DNA of 64,000 bases, taken from NCBI GenBank assembly GCA_018333785.1, contig JAGXSU010000107.1:35562-99561 (forward strand), in the 5' to 3' direction. This document shows, one piece after another, positions 39,748 to 50,037 of this stretch (positions are counted from its first letter, which is position 1; the number at the start of each line of letters is the position of its first letter). Made by a program: the position numbers and the translations under genes. Source of the DNA: Methylomicrobium sp. Lineage in GTDB: Bacteria > Pseudomonadota > Gammaproteobacteria > Methylococcales > Methylomonadaceae. The notes under the pieces are model-generated. The model was not told where the DNA came from and ran no database searches. It saw nothing but the letters and a program-made list of their open reading frames with translations.

Positions 39748-40418
39748 AATCTTTAGTTCAGTTTGTTGATGCACATTTATATCGGGCGTGGATAACCTGA
39801 TCGGTAGTTTGCGTGAAATTATGTTTTTCTTCACTCAATTCACGTGTTTAAAACAGCTATCCATAGCAGGCTAAATCATAATTAATTAGCCCTATTATGC
39901 CATCTTTAATTGTTTTCATGTATCTGCTAACCCCCTCCAATATTATTGGGTGCAGGTAGTTGATTGAAAAGACTTCTGCAACAAGGATGTTGTTGTGAGC
40001 CACAGGGAAGACTTCACGCGCCCTTTTAAATCATGCACTTGCACCTCAATTCAAAGCGGACGAGTAGTTACTTGTCATAGAATAAAGCCGTCCGGAAATA
40101 CACCCATGCATAATGTTCCTGATTATAAAGATGCTTCAGCAACAACGTCTTTCCGGCAGGGATTGCCGAAATCCAAAACACAAGGATGTATTCGGCACTC
40201 GCCATCCATGGCATCTGGATCTCGGCAATCCCCCGGCATTCCCTGACCGGGGCAGGCTCTGCCGAGATGACGATTTTTGACTGAACTGATTGATCTTTAT
40301 AATCAGGTAATGTTTTGCTGAATCTTTTTTCATTTCTATCTAAAAACTCTCTATTTTATTCAACAAGCGAGTTGATTTATAGTAGAGTATTAGTACTTGT
40401 TAATATATAGGTGATGTC
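39748..40418. other. Intergenic region carrying a MITE
   Basis: About 670 bases without a gene. The left part (39748-40110) shows no recognised feature. The right part holds the 190 bp MITE (separate entry), and about 100 A+T-rich bases before the YeeE gene probably hold its promoter. Confidence 0.5.
40118..40307. mobile_element. 190 bp MITE with perfect 15 bp inverted ends
   Basis: Left end CCTGATTATAAAGAT at 40118-40132 and its exact complement at 40293-40307. TAATGTT occurs directly outside both ends (40111-40117 and 40308-40314), consistent with a 7 bp target duplication. The interior has further partial inverted segments (GGGATTGCCGAAATCC near 40157 against GGATCTCGGCAATCCC near 40216). 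No transposase is encoded. Confidence 0.75.
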
Positions 40419-40850
40419 TTGGACAACTTTACCCCACTTTCCTCATTTTCCGGTGGGCTTCTCATCGGTCTCTCAGCAACACTTTTACTTTTATTTAATG
40501 GCCGAATAGCGGGCATTAGCGGCATCATGAGTGGCCTGATAAGCCCCCGCAAAGGTGAAATACTCTGGCGTCTCGTTTTTTTGCTGGGTCTTGTTTTGGG
40601 CGCCCTACTTGTCAAAGCTGTCATTCCTGAATCGATAAAAATAAGAGAAGGCTTTCCTTATGGCCTTCTGGCCATAGGAGGCTTCCTGGTCGGTTTCGGT
40701 ACACGCATGGCTAATGGCTGCACAAGCGGTCATGCGGTTTGCGGCATTGCGCGTCGATCAAAACGCTCGATTGTGGCAACGCTCACCTTTATTGTTAGCG
40801 GCATGTTAACCGTCTATCTTTTGCGTCACGTTCTAGGTCTTTCAGTATGA
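40419..40850 (+). CDS. YeeE/YedE-family sulfur transporter, first half
   Basis: 143 residues, about four helices, with the cysteine motif NGCTSGHAVCGIARRS typical of thiosulfate or sulfide-permease half-proteins (PmpA/YeeE). It starts at a TTG. The ribosome site AGGTGA ends 5 bases before it, and the family begins (M)xNFTPLSxxxGGLLIGL exactly there. The apparent ATG five bases upstream is in another frame. The stop overlaps the next gene's ATG by four bases. Confidence 0.85.
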   Translation: MDNFTPLSSFSGGLLIGLSATLLLLFNGRIAGISGIMSGLISPRKGEILWRLVFLLGLVLGALLVKAVIPESIKIREGFPYGLLAIGGFLVGFGTRMANGCTSGHAVCGIARRSKRSIVATLTFIVSGMLTVYLLRHVLGLSV

Positions 40851-41257
40851 AAAATAGTGCTGTCGCTCTTATATGCGGGATTATGTTCGGAGCAGGGTTG
40901 ACGCTAAGCCAAATGACTGATCCAGCCAAAGTGCTGAGTTTTTTGGATATCGCAGGAAATTGGGATCCTAGCCTTATATTCGTCATGCTGGGTGCATTAA
41001 CGGTAACGATGATCAGTTTCAGGCGGATTTTAAAAAAGCCGTCGCCACTTTGGGCTCAGCGTTTTGTGATTGCCAACAGAACAGCCCTGGATAAACCTCT
41101 CATTTTAGGTTCTGCTATTTTCGGCATAGGCTGGGGAATTACAGGTTACTGTCCGGGTCCTTCAGTTGCAGGCTTGGGACTGGGCAACACCGAGGCGCTG
41201 ATTATGGTCTGCGCTATATATGCAGGCTTTTGGGCCCAAGGAAAAATGAAAGTGTAA
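40847..41257 (+). CDS. YeeE/YedE-family sulfur transporter, second half
   Basis: 136 residues, about four helices. It has FGAGLTLSQMTDPAKVLSFLD and the conserved cysteine in GITGYCPGPSVAGLG. It pairs with the preceding gene to make one transporter for thiosulfate or a related sulfur species (family inference). Coupled by an ATGA overlap. Confidence 0.85.
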   Translation: MKNSAVALICGIMFGAGLTLSQMTDPAKVLSFLDIAGNWDPSLIFVMLGALTVTMISFRRILKKPSPLWAQRFVIANRTALDKPLILGSAIFGIGWGITGYCPGPSVAGLGLGNTEALIMVCAIYAGFWAQGKMKV

Positions 41258-41273
41258 CCGGATTTCAAGGAAA

Positions 41274-41301
41274 GAGGCGCTGAACACTCGCTCAGCGCCT
41301 C
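41274..41301. terminator. Bidirectional stem-loop between convergent genes
   Basis: 10 bp perfect stem GAGGCGCTGA (41274-41283) and TCAGCGCCTC (41292-41301), loop of 8. No long T-run on either side, so its terminator strength is uncertain. Confidence 0.6.
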
Positions 41302-41308
41302 GACAACA

Positions 41309-41512
41309 TTAATGCCTGGATTTGGCGGAAACATAACCAATGAGTGCCAGCACGACACTCAAACCATACCACATAGCCATTGGCCACTGGGATACTGCTT
41401 GAACAGCGCCCTCATTGGCAAACTCGTTACTGGCCATAGAGGAGTTGGCTCCAAGCAGCATCAGTAGAACCAAACAACTAAAAATCACGTTTTTTCTCAT
41501 CTGTATTTGCAT
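41309..41512 (-). CDS. Small exported or membrane protein, function unknown
   Basis: 67 residues: signal peptide (about 1-27, KNVIFSCLVLLMLLGANSSMA) then a short segment and a hydrophobic helix (PMAMWYGLSVVLALIGYVSA). The ATG at 41512 is preceded by GAGG at a good distance. An ATG at 41500 would still leave a signal peptide. Convergent with the YeeE pair. I do not recognise the family. Confidence 0.65.
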   Translation of the reverse strand: MQIQMRKNVIFSCLVLLMLLGANSSMASNEFANEGAVQAVSQWPMAMWYGLSVVLALIGYVSAKSRH

Positions 41513-41762
41513 AGAATCGCCTCAAAATAATCTCCCATCTTTCCGTCTTATTGAATGAATTCCTTTTTGGGTGCGGCGTGAATTTTATGAAAATAAACCC
41601 TAAAAAGCCATTGTACTCGTGTACTAGAATATCAATAACATGAAGTAAATCATATAATTAGTGTGACGCAGATCATATTTGCGACAATCAACCCAATTGA
41701 AGACTATCTACTGAGTCAAACAGCTTTATCCGCATTCAAAAATAATACTGATAAAACAGCAT

Positions 41763-43073
41763 TTAGATTAAATGCGCCCATAAATCATGCTCATCGGCTT
41801 CCTCAATTTCAACCTCAACCCACTCGCCGACATTGAGGTGTGTGGCACCATCTATAAATACCTGACCATCAATTTCAGGTGCATCAGCTTTACTTCTGGC
41901 GACCGCCCCTTCTGCAACGACCTCATCAATCAAGACTGTTTCAACACGGCCGACTCTCTGTTGCAATCTGTCCGCACTGATTTTTGCTTGATGCGCCATA
42001 AAGCGGGCTAATCTTTCTTGTTTGATTTCCTCAGGCACCGAATCCGGCAAGTCATTGGCGACTGCACCTTTAACCGGCGAGTAAGCAAAACAACCGACCC
42101 TGTCCATCTGGGCTTCGGTCAAAAATTGCAGCAAGTCTTCAAATTCCTGTTCCGTTTCTCCGGGAAAACCCACGATGAAAGTACTGCGCAAGGTCATATC
42201 GGGACATGCACTACGCCAGGCCTTAATGCGTTCCAGATTATTTTCGGCAGCGGCGGGACGTTTCATCAACTTAAGAATCCGGCTGCTGGCATGCTGAAAA
42301 GGAATGTCCAGATACGGCAATATTTTACCTTCAGCCATCAAAGGCACTACTTCATCAACATGGGGGTATGGATAGACATAATGCATCCTCACCCAGATAT
42401 CCAATTCGCCCAGCGCATTGGCCAAATCGTAAAAACGGGTTCTGTATGCATTGCCGCGCCAGTTTCTTTCCTGATATTTAAGATCCAAACCATAAGCGCT
42501 GGTATCCTGAGACACCACCAACAATTCTTTGACACCGGCATTAGCCAAACGCTCGGCTTCCAGCATGACTTCGTCAATGGGACGGCTGACCAAATCACCG
42601 CGCATAGACGGAATGATGCAAAAGGTGCAGCGATGATTGCAACCTTCGGAAATTTTTAAGTAGGCGTAATGCCTAGGCGTCAATTTGATACCTTGCGGCG
42701 GCACCAGACTGATAAACGGGTCATGCGTAGGAGGCAAATGTTCATGCACTGCTGCAACCACTTCTTCCAGCGCATGAGCACCTGTAATGCTCAACACTTG
42801 AGGGTGCCTGGCCCTGATCTCATCGGCTCTCGCCCCCAGACAACCGGTCACAATAACGCGACCGTTTTCAGCCAACGCCTCGCCAATACTGTCCAGCGAC
42901 TCTTCAACAGCCGCATCAATAAACCCGCAGGTGTTAACCACCACCAAGTCAGCTTCTTTGTAAGAAGGTGATACCTCGTAACCTTCCGACCGGAGTTTGG
43001 TCAATATTCTTTCGCTGTCAACCAAGGCTTTAGGACAACCCAGACTGATAAAACCGATATGTGGCGCACTCAT
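41763..43073 (-). CDS. rimO: Ribosomal protein S12 methylthiotransferase RimO
   Basis: Radical SAM enzyme that beta-methylthiolates an aspartate of ribosomal protein S12. 436 residues: N-terminal cluster cysteines in [23 protein letters not shown] and VTGCLGA, radical SAM motif [17 protein letters not shown], and a C-terminal TRAM domain. MiaB is its relative, but the sequence start and the [10 protein letters not shown] context are those of RimO. Confidence 0.95.
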   Translation of the reverse strand: MSAPHIGFISLGCPKALVDSERILTKLRSEGYEVSPSYKEADLVVVNTCGFIDAAVEESLDSIGEALAENGRVIVTGCLGARADEIRARHPQVLSITGAHALEEVVAAVHEHLPPTHDPFISLVPPQGIKLTPRHYAYLKISEGCNHRCTFCIIPSMRGDLVSRPIDEVMLEAERLANAGVKELLVVSQDTSAYGLDLKYQERNWRGNAYRTRFYDLANALGELDIWVRMHYVYPYPHVDEVVPLMAEGKILPYLDIPFQHASSRILKLMKRPAAAENNLERIKAWRSACPDMTLRSTFIVGFPGETEQEFEDLLQFLTEAQMDRVGCFAYSPVKGAVANDLPDSVPEEIKQERLARFMAHQAKISADRLQQRVGRVETVLIDEVVAEGAVARSKADAPEIDGQVFIDGATHLNVGEWVEVEIEEADEHDLWAHLI

Positions 43074-43113
43074 TTATACTCTCATCAATTACTGTAAAAA
43101 AACGCTTATAACT

Positions 43114-44091
43114 TTAATCAGGACAATCCGCTAAAACAATAGCCCGTTTCGGGGCCGGATAGCCTTCGCAGGTCAGATTAAAATCATCCGGATCAAGAAA
43201 ATCCTTCAAAGAATGGAATTGCATCCATTCGGTAGAACGCTGTTCCTCAACCGAGGTAACACTGACATCAATAACCCGGCAATTAATAAAACCACAACGT
43301 TTCATCCACCCCAGCAAGGTTTCGCAACTGGGCAAAAACCAGACATTCCTCATTCTTGCATAACGGTCTTCCGGGACTAAAACCTGACCTGACCCGCCAT
43401 CAATCACAAGGGTTTCCAAAACCAGTTCACCACCCGGACGCAGACATTCCTTCAACTCAAGTAAGTGGTCGATAGGCGAACGCCGATGATACAAAACCCC
43501 CATTGAAAAAACCGTATCAAAAGCTTTCATGCCATAGGGCACATCTTCAATACCCACAGGCAATCCATAAATCGGGGCATCGCCGTGCAGCTGCTTGAGC
43601 AATTGAAACTGCATGATATTGAGCAACAACGGATCGATACCCACCACCATTTTTGCACCCGCCCCCAGCATGCGCCAGCAGTGATAGCCGCTACCGCAAC
43701 CGACATCCAATACCAGCCTGTATTTAAGAGGCTTAATCTGATTTTTTAGACGATTCCACTTCCAATCGGAACGCCATTCAGTATCAATCGTCACCCCAAA
43801 CAGTTCATAAGGACCTTTTCGCCAGGGATGAAACTGTTTTAGGCAATCAATAAAATGCTCAGAGGTTATGCTATCAAGATCAGCTAAAGCACCCATCTTG
43901 ACAACATCCGCATCCAGTTCAATCAGCGAAGGTGTTAAGCCTGATAACGCATCAATCAAATCATGCCATTTCTTTGAATTACCATGCCGTTCCGGATCTA
44001 ACGATTTTTTAAGCTGATCAGGCAAGCTGTCCGCCCACGCCTGAGCACCCGCCTCCCGCAGCATGTCATATAAAGGTTGATAACCGTTCAT
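43114..44091 (-). CDS. cmoB: tRNA U34 carboxymethyltransferase CmoB
   Basis: Transfers the carboxymethyl group of carboxy-SAM to 5-hydroxyuridine at tRNA position 34. 325 residues with the family start and WHDLIDALSGLTP, FHPWRKGPYELFGVTIDTEWRSDWKW (two adjacent conserved segments), and SAM motif LVLDVGCGSGYHCWRM. The usual partner cmoA, which makes carboxy-SAM, is not in the window. rimO lies 40 bases downstream. Confidence 0.94.
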   Translation of the reverse strand: MNGYQPLYDMLREAGAQAWADSLPDQLKKSLDPERHGNSKKWHDLIDALSGLTPSLIELDADVVKMGALADLDSITSEHFIDCLKQFHPWRKGPYELFGVTIDTEWRSDWKWNRLKNQIKPLKYRLVLDVGCGSGYHCWRMLGAGAKMVVGIDPLLLNIMQFQLLKQLHGDAPIYGLPVGIEDVPYGMKAFDTVFSMGVLYHRRSPIDHLLELKECLRPGGELVLETLVIDGGSGQVLVPEDRYARMRNVWFLPSCETLLGWMKRCGFINCRVIDVSVTSVEEQRSTEWMQFHSLKDFLDPDDFNLTCEGYPAPKRAIVLADCPD

Positions 44092-44507
44092 TTCAGCGCA
44101 TTGATTGACGCAACATTAAAATACTGACCAGACTCGGCAGTGCTGAGTCCACAATTCAGCAAGTGTTTCTGATGTATAACTCTGAGCTTTTTTAAGGCGA
44201 GATGCATTTCTATTTGAAGTTACTGCTGTTGCGGATTGTCGAATATGAGCTTTGGGGGCAAAAACATAATGACTACGGGCAGCAGCTAACCAAATCAACA
44301 GTCGCGCTTATCGCATCAGCTCCCGGAATTTTTGGAAATCAATCGGTCATGACCGGCAAGCTACCAGTCAACACTGATGTCTAAAAAAGCCAACCCTTCT
44401 CCTAAAACAAGAAGGGCCGGCCACCGAAGTTATTTCAAATACGGCCCCAAAGAAGCCCAGCAATAATCAGCGTTTTCCAACTGACATTTCTATGTTCTAA
44501 GGTTGAG
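44092..44507. other. Intergenic region cmoB / mlaC
   Basis: About 415 bases. Apart from the mlaC terminator I see no real gene. Two short open frames here (44116-44298 minus, 44202-44384 plus) have no start-site support. Confidence 0.5.
44382..44421 (-). terminator. Rho-independent terminator of the mlaC-like gene
   Basis: On the minus strand the stem GCCGGCCCTTCT / AGAAGGGTTGGC has a loop of about nine bases and is followed directly by TTTTTTAG. Confidence 0.85.
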
Positions 44508-45158
44508 TCAAGATTGGCCCGAGGGGTTACCGGCGAGCGCTTCCCGGTTACGGTCGGCTAAACCATCAATAATTGCCGACAGGGAGCCTTTATTTTGTAA
44601 ATCATTTTGAAATGTCGTGCGGTAGTTGGTAACCAAACTGACACCCTCAATCATGATGTCGTAGACTTTCCACTGGCCATTACTCAGTACCATACGATAA
44701 TTCACGCCTATCGGTTGAAGGCCTGGCTGTAATATTTCGGTTCTGACGACCGCTTTCTTATCATCAGCGCCCAATTTCAGCGGCAGAAAGCGCACTGACC
44801 AATCTTTAAATTCAACAAAAGCGCGCGAATAGGTTCTAACCAATAACGTTTGAAATTCCTTTTTGAACCGCGCGCGTTCCTCCTGAGGCGCATCTTTCCA
44901 TATTTTTCCTAACACCAATGCAGAAATCCGGTTGAAATCGACATGCGGATAAATCACTGACTCTACAAATTGATTAATTTTTGCAAAATCCTTGGTAAAA
45001 GCTGGGTCCTGCATGTTTTGTTTCAATTGCACCGAAGCCTGTTCAATCGCTTTCTGCGGCGCCAAAAGGTCTGCCGCAAGCGCGTTTGACAGTGGCATAA
45101 CCAACAATAACGAAGCCCATAAGAGCAAGCCATAAATGCCAGAGCGATGATTTTTCAT
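44508..45158 (-). CDS. mlaC: MlaC-like phospholipid-binding periplasmic protein
   Basis: Periplasmic carrier of the Mla phospholipid-transport system. 216 residues with signal peptide (about 1-28, LLLWASLLLVMPLSNALA) and the Ttg2D/MlaC fold: YPHVDFNRISALVLGKIWKD, FKKEFQTLLVRTYSRAF, NGQWKVYDIMIEGVSLVTNYR. Start at 45158 follows GAGGG. The rest of mla (mlaFEDB) is absent, so either an orphan copy or a HpnM-like protein of hopanoid loci. HpnM is closely related, and methanotrophs make hopanoids, so this alternative is real. Confidence 0.8.
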   Translation of the reverse strand: MKNHRSGIYGLLLWASLLLVMPLSNALAADLLAPQKAIEQASVQLKQNMQDPAFTKDFAKINQFVESVIYPHVDFNRISALVLGKIWKDAPQEERARFKKEFQTLLVRTYSRAFVEFKDWSVRFLPLKLGADDKKAVVRTEILQPGLQPIGVNYRMVLSNGQWKVYDIMIEGVSLVTNYRTTFQNDLQNKGSLSAIIDGLADRNREALAGNPSGQS

Positions 45159-45331
45159 AGTACCCTCAAAAAAATACAAACAACAAAAAATAAATTGAGC
45201 ACGGCTTCAAGCCCTGCTCACAAAAGCCCGATCTGATTAAGTGAAACTCGTTTCAGAAACTCTTGCAGTCAACCTGAGCATGATTTCAAAAGTGTAAACA
45301 TTCCCTGTTACAATGCGGACTTCAAATTTAG

Positions 45332-46372
<1,041 letters not shown>

Positions 46373-46502
46373 TTAATCCGAAACAAGTGCATTACGTTTT
46401 GAGTGTGCGAATCAATTCACACCGGAAACTTTTATCGTCAACATTGATCGGTGTTATTCCGCTAAATTAACTTTGAACCACTTAACCCAGTAGGAAACGC
46501 TT

Positions 46503-47036
46503 ATGTCCGAAGACGAATTTATTTCCGAAAGACGCCGCAACCAGATTGAAGAAATCCTGTTGGTAATACTGATCATTTTATCGTTAGCCGGTGTCGGGCT
46601 AACCGATTACGACCCCAGTGATGGTTATTTTTACTGGCTGTTCATGATGATCGTGTTTGCATTTTCCGCTATGTTTATCGCGTGGTTACAAAGTAAACAT
46701 GAAGTTGACGACCTTAAATCCATTTTACGCGAACAATCGCTACATTGGGGCGTCTCGATGTTAATCGTAGGCGCCGCCTTCATGGTCCAAAAATCCGGAC
46801 GTATCGACCCGGCCAGCGCCGGTATCGTTATCTCTTTAATTCTGTCGCTTTCGACCATACTGGACGGCATTAGAATCGGCTGGCGTTTCAGCCTGGTCGG
46901 CTTTTATCTGGTCATTTCGGCCGTATTAGCCTCTTATACGCCCCATTCGATCTGGCAGGAAATTTTAGTCGCATTCACTATCATCGGCGGTACTGTGTTA
47001 TGGGAAATCCGGTCAAGAAAAAAGGCTGCCGAATGA
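46503..47036 (+). CDS. Membrane protein of unknown function
   Basis: 177 residues with about five hydrophobic helices: at 17-34 (EEILLVILIILSLAGVGL), 44-62, 83-98, 108-120 and 128-166. Charged cytoplasmic N-terminus and a KAAE end. The stop overlaps the aroE start by four bases, so it is translationally coupled to aroE. I do not recognise the family. Confidence 0.75.
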   Translation: MSEDEFISERRRNQIEEILLVILIILSLAGVGLTDYDPSDGYFYWLFMMIVFAFSAMFIAWLQSKHEVDDLKSILREQSLHWGVSMLIVGAAFMVQKSGRIDPASAGIVISLILSLSTILDGIRIGWRFSLVGFYLVISAVLASYTPHSIWQEILVAFTIIGGTVLWEIRSRKKAAE

Positions 47037-47863
47037 AAGACCGTTATGCCGTTTTCGGACATCCCATTAAACACAGTAAATCGCCGCTGATACATTACGC
47101 TTTTGCCGAACAAACCGGACAAACTCTGTCGTATGAGGCGCAAGACGTTCCGGCAGAACAGTTTGAAACAGCCGTCAAAGACTTTTTCAATCAGGGGGGC
47201 AAAGGCCTTAACTGCACCATTCCTCTCAAAGAACTGGCCTGGCAGTATGCAGATATTCTTTCGCCCAGGGCGCAAGCGGCCAAAGCAGTCAATACCCTAG
47301 CGCTTCAGGAAGAAGGCATGATCTTCGGTGATAATACCGACGGCATCGGCCTGGTCCGCGACCTTACGATTAACCACAGTATTCTGCTAGAAAACTCGCG
47401 CATTCTGATTTTAGGCGCGGGCGGCGCTTGCCGCGGCATCCTCCGACCATTGCTGGATCATAATCCGCAAACACTGTCCATCGCCAATCGGACCGCATCC
47501 AAAGCTGTTAGTTTGGCTGAGGAGTTTTCCGGCCTGATAGCCATTAAAGGCTGCAGTTTTGATGAATTGACCGGTCGGCAGTTTGATTTGATCATTAATG
47601 CGACCGCCGCCAGTTTATCGAATGATTTACCCCAACTTCCCGCAGGCCTGCTGGCTGACAAAGGCAACTGCTACGACTTGGCCTATGCTAACGAACCCAC
47701 ACCCTTTGTTCATTGGGGAAAAATCAATAATGCCATCAAAAGCCTGGATGGCTTGGGTATGCTCGTGGAGCAGGCCGCTGAAGCTTTTTTTATCTGGCGT
47801 GGCATCAGGCCCGAAACACAACCGGTCATCGCTATGCTTAGAAACGCTTGTGCTGTAACTTGA
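47033..47863 (+). CDS. aroE: Shikimate dehydrogenase
   Basis: NADP-dependent reduction of 3-dehydroshikimate in aromatic amino acid synthesis. 276 residues: YAVFGHPIKHSKSP for substrate binding, LNCTIPLKE with the catalytic lysine, GDNTDGIGLV and NADP motif ILGAGGACRG. The start at 47033 aligns with the family and overlaps the preceding gene (ATGA). Confidence 0.95.
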   Translation: MKDRYAVFGHPIKHSKSPLIHYAFAEQTGQTLSYEAQDVPAEQFETAVKDFFNQGGKGLNCTIPLKELAWQYADILSPRAQAAKAVNTLALQEEGMIFGDNTDGIGLVRDLTINHSILLENSRILILGAGGACRGILRPLLDHNPQTLSIANRTASKAVSLAEEFSGLIAIKGCSFDELTGRQFDLIINATAASLSNDLPQLPAGLLADKGNCYDLAYANEPTPFVHWGKINNAIKSLDGLGMLVEQAAEAFFIWRGIRPETQPVIAMLRNACAVT

Positions 47864-47920
47864 GCATCTGAACCGGTTCAAAATTTAACCCGCCCTTGAT
47901 ACAAGCGGCCTTACTACACG

Positions 47921-48523
47921 ATGGTATCCATTTACATGATTAACGATTACGAAGAAGACTATCTGGAAGAAGAAGACGATGACGAGTACATTGAGTACGC
48001 GGTACGCCCCAACAAAACGCAAATCAAACGTGAAATTGCCGCACTGTTTGAATTGGGCGAAGAAATGGCTGAACTGTCCAATGCCCAACTCAATCAACTG
48101 GATTTGTCCGCCGAGCTGAAAAGCGCGGTAATTCTGGCAGCAGGCATGCCGCCTAAAGGTGCGCGCAAACGCCAGCTCAAATTTATCAGCAGCTTACTGC
48201 GCAATGCCGATTCGGATGCCATCATCGAAAAGCTGGCAAGAATGAAGACACAAAGTGCTCATGCTGTGAGAGAGCATCACAAAGTCGAAAAATGGCGCGA
48301 TCGTCTGATCGCTGAAGGTAACGACGCGTTGACCGAATTACTCGAAGATTGGCCGGAAGCCGATCACCAGCATTTAAGACAACTGATAAGAAGCGCCCAA
48401 AAAGAAACAGAATTGGCAAAACCGCCCAAATCATCCAGGCAGCTCTACCATTATTTAAAAGAATTATTTGAAAGGGTGTCAGCCGAGCACGAGCAGGAGT
48501 CAACACCGGATAACTTGAATTGA
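47921..48523 (+). CDS. darP: Ribosome-associated protein DarP (YjgA, DUF615)
   Basis: 50S assembly factor family. 200 residues. An acidic N-terminus (DYEEDYLEEEDDDEYIEYA) leads into the helical DUF615 core: NKTQIKREIAALFELG, KGARKRQLKFISSLLRN, WRDRLIAEGNDALTELL and SSRQLYHYLKELFE. A start at 47936 is equally plausible. Neither has a strong ribosome site. Confidence 0.9.
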   Translation: MVSIYMINDYEEDYLEEEDDDEYIEYAVRPNKTQIKREIAALFELGEEMAELSNAQLNQLDLSAELKSAVILAAGMPPKGARKRQLKFISSLLRNADSDAIIEKLARMKTQSAHAVREHHKVEKWRDRLIAEGNDALTELLEDWPEADHQHLRQLIRSAQKETELAKPPKSSRQLYHYLKELFERVSAEHEQESTPDNLN

Positions 48524-48973
48524 TAACAAGTAATCCTTTGCTGCTAACAACTCGATAAGGTGCGCCATAAGATGCTAGAGGGTACGAGGCGCATCGTTCG
48601 CGATCGTTGCGGTTCGAACAGTCACCGCAACCTACGTCTTTTTAGCACAAATTTTGCCTTCGCTTATTTCATTTCAAGGGTTTTGGCCAGACGATACCTG
48701 TGAACCTCCTGAAATAGCGTCGGCTCGAATGTCAGGTGCACGGTAATTCAACGCTGACTTTTCACGGTACTGAACAAGCAAGATACTTTTTCACATTGCC
48801 AAACTTTAAATTTTCTACATCCTATTCAGAATTCCCGTAAATATTCAGTGTTTTTTAACTGCTGAACCAGAGTGTTGGCCCACGAAAATCAAGGTTTTTT
48901 TGAAAACCCGGCAAAGCATTAGTTTTTTCATCTAAAATCATTTTCATTATTTGAAAACACCGGAAAGGTTTAT
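48524..48973. other. Intergenic region darP / zinc-ribbon nuclease
   Basis: About 450 bases with no gene. It contains scattered inverted segments around 48595-48640, a CGATCGTTGCGG-type stretch, that look like decayed repeat. It marks the left edge of the accessory island. Confidence 0.5.
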
Positions 48974-49975
48974 ATGGCAATTTTACGCTGTAACAACTGC
49001 AACTATTTACGGGAAGTGCCTAACGAACATGTAGGTAAAACCGTAAAATGTCCGGTTTGCGATCATCCTGCTCCAATTCACGATGCGGTGACACTGGTTA
49101 AAAAAGTCATCGAAAAATACCAGCTTTTGCTGACCAAATATCAAGAACTGGAACAGCCAAATACTTCGCCAACAGAAACCGTCTCTTCAGTCAGTCCTCA
49201 CATAGTCAGCCGGGACAAACTGCTTGATTTGCATAACACAACGGCGATGACCAACAGCGCTCAGTTCAAACCCATCATCGACTGGTTCAAAAACAGGGAA
49301 ATTGACGTTGACGTCAATTTACAGGCTTTGGATACTCAGGGTTTTTATGATGAAGTCGCTATAGAACTGGGTGACAATCATGAAGTCTTGCAAACCGTTT
49401 TGGAAAAAATCAAGAAAGCTCAGCGCAATGATTATTCCTCGGTAATGATTAATATCAGCAATCAAAGTCAGAAAGAAATCAAAATCATCACCGATTTCTG
49501 CAGAAATTTGTACGATTATGCTTTTGTAGCCCGATACTTTTACAACAAAAAAGAAAAAAAGATTCATCTCACGCTGCAAACGGCCTCAACCATTGTCAAT
49601 TTCTTTAATGGCGAATGGCTGGAATGGTATGTCTTCATGAAACTGGTGAAGGTTTTTTATGAAAAAAAAGGGCTTTTTTCTTGCTTTAGAAGTTTTGTGG
49701 TCAACTTTTCTAATGAAGATAAACACGAAATCGATATTTTCTTTCTGATCAACCACCGCACCCCACTGTTTATCGAGTGCAAATCCGGTGAATTCAGGTC
49801 AATGATTGAAAAATACAACAAACTCCGTAAAAGACTGAATATCGACAAAGACAAATTTTTGGTGCTGGTTTTAGGGATCAACGACGAGCAGACCAATGGC
49901 TTAACCAACATGCACGATGTCACGTTTGTTAACGAAAAGAATTTTATTGATCATATTGCGCAGTTAAATCCCTGA
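48974..49975 (+). CDS. Zinc-ribbon protein with PD-(D/E)XK (DUF1887/Card1-like) nuclease motif
   Basis: 333 residues. Residues 6-29 form a zinc ribbon (C6xxC9 ... C26xxC29: CNNCNYLREVP, VKCPVCDHP). A helical linker (about 35-100) and a mixed middle domain follow. The C-terminal third has the nuclease pattern: GEWLEWYVFMKL (213-224), then HEIDIFFL with E252 and D254, and FIECKSGEF with E268 and K270, spaced as in DUF1887/Can2/Card1-type enzymes. Those enzymes are fused to CARF domains, and no CARF fold is evident here. Ribosome site GGAAAGG. Convergent with the giant helicase gene, ends 62 bases apart. Function unknown: a nucleic-acid-recognising nuclease is the inference. Confidence 0.7.
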   Translation: MAILRCNNCNYLREVPNEHVGKTVKCPVCDHPAPIHDAVTLVKKVIEKYQLLLTKYQELEQPNTSPTETVSSVSPHIVSRDKLLDLHNTTAMTNSAQFKPIIDWFKNREIDVDVNLQALDTQGFYDEVAIELGDNHEVLQTVLEKIKKAQRNDYSSVMINISNQSQKEIKIITDFCRNLYDYAFVARYFYNKKEKKIHLTLQTASTIVNFFNGEWLEWYVFMKLVKVFYEKKGLFSCFRSFVVNFSNEDKHEIDIFFLINHRTPLFIECKSGEFRSMIEKYNKLRKRLNIDKDKFLVLVLGINDEQTNGLTNMHDVTFVNEKNFIDHIAQLNP

Positions 49976-50037
49976 TAGACAGCCGACCAACCCCCAGCAT
50001 TCTGTCAGTCTGAATATGAGAAGGATTAATGACTTGA

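Noticed and set aside
44116..44384. Two overlapping 60-codon open frames on opposite strands
   Set aside because: No start-site support and no recognisable residues, so chance frames in an intergenic region.
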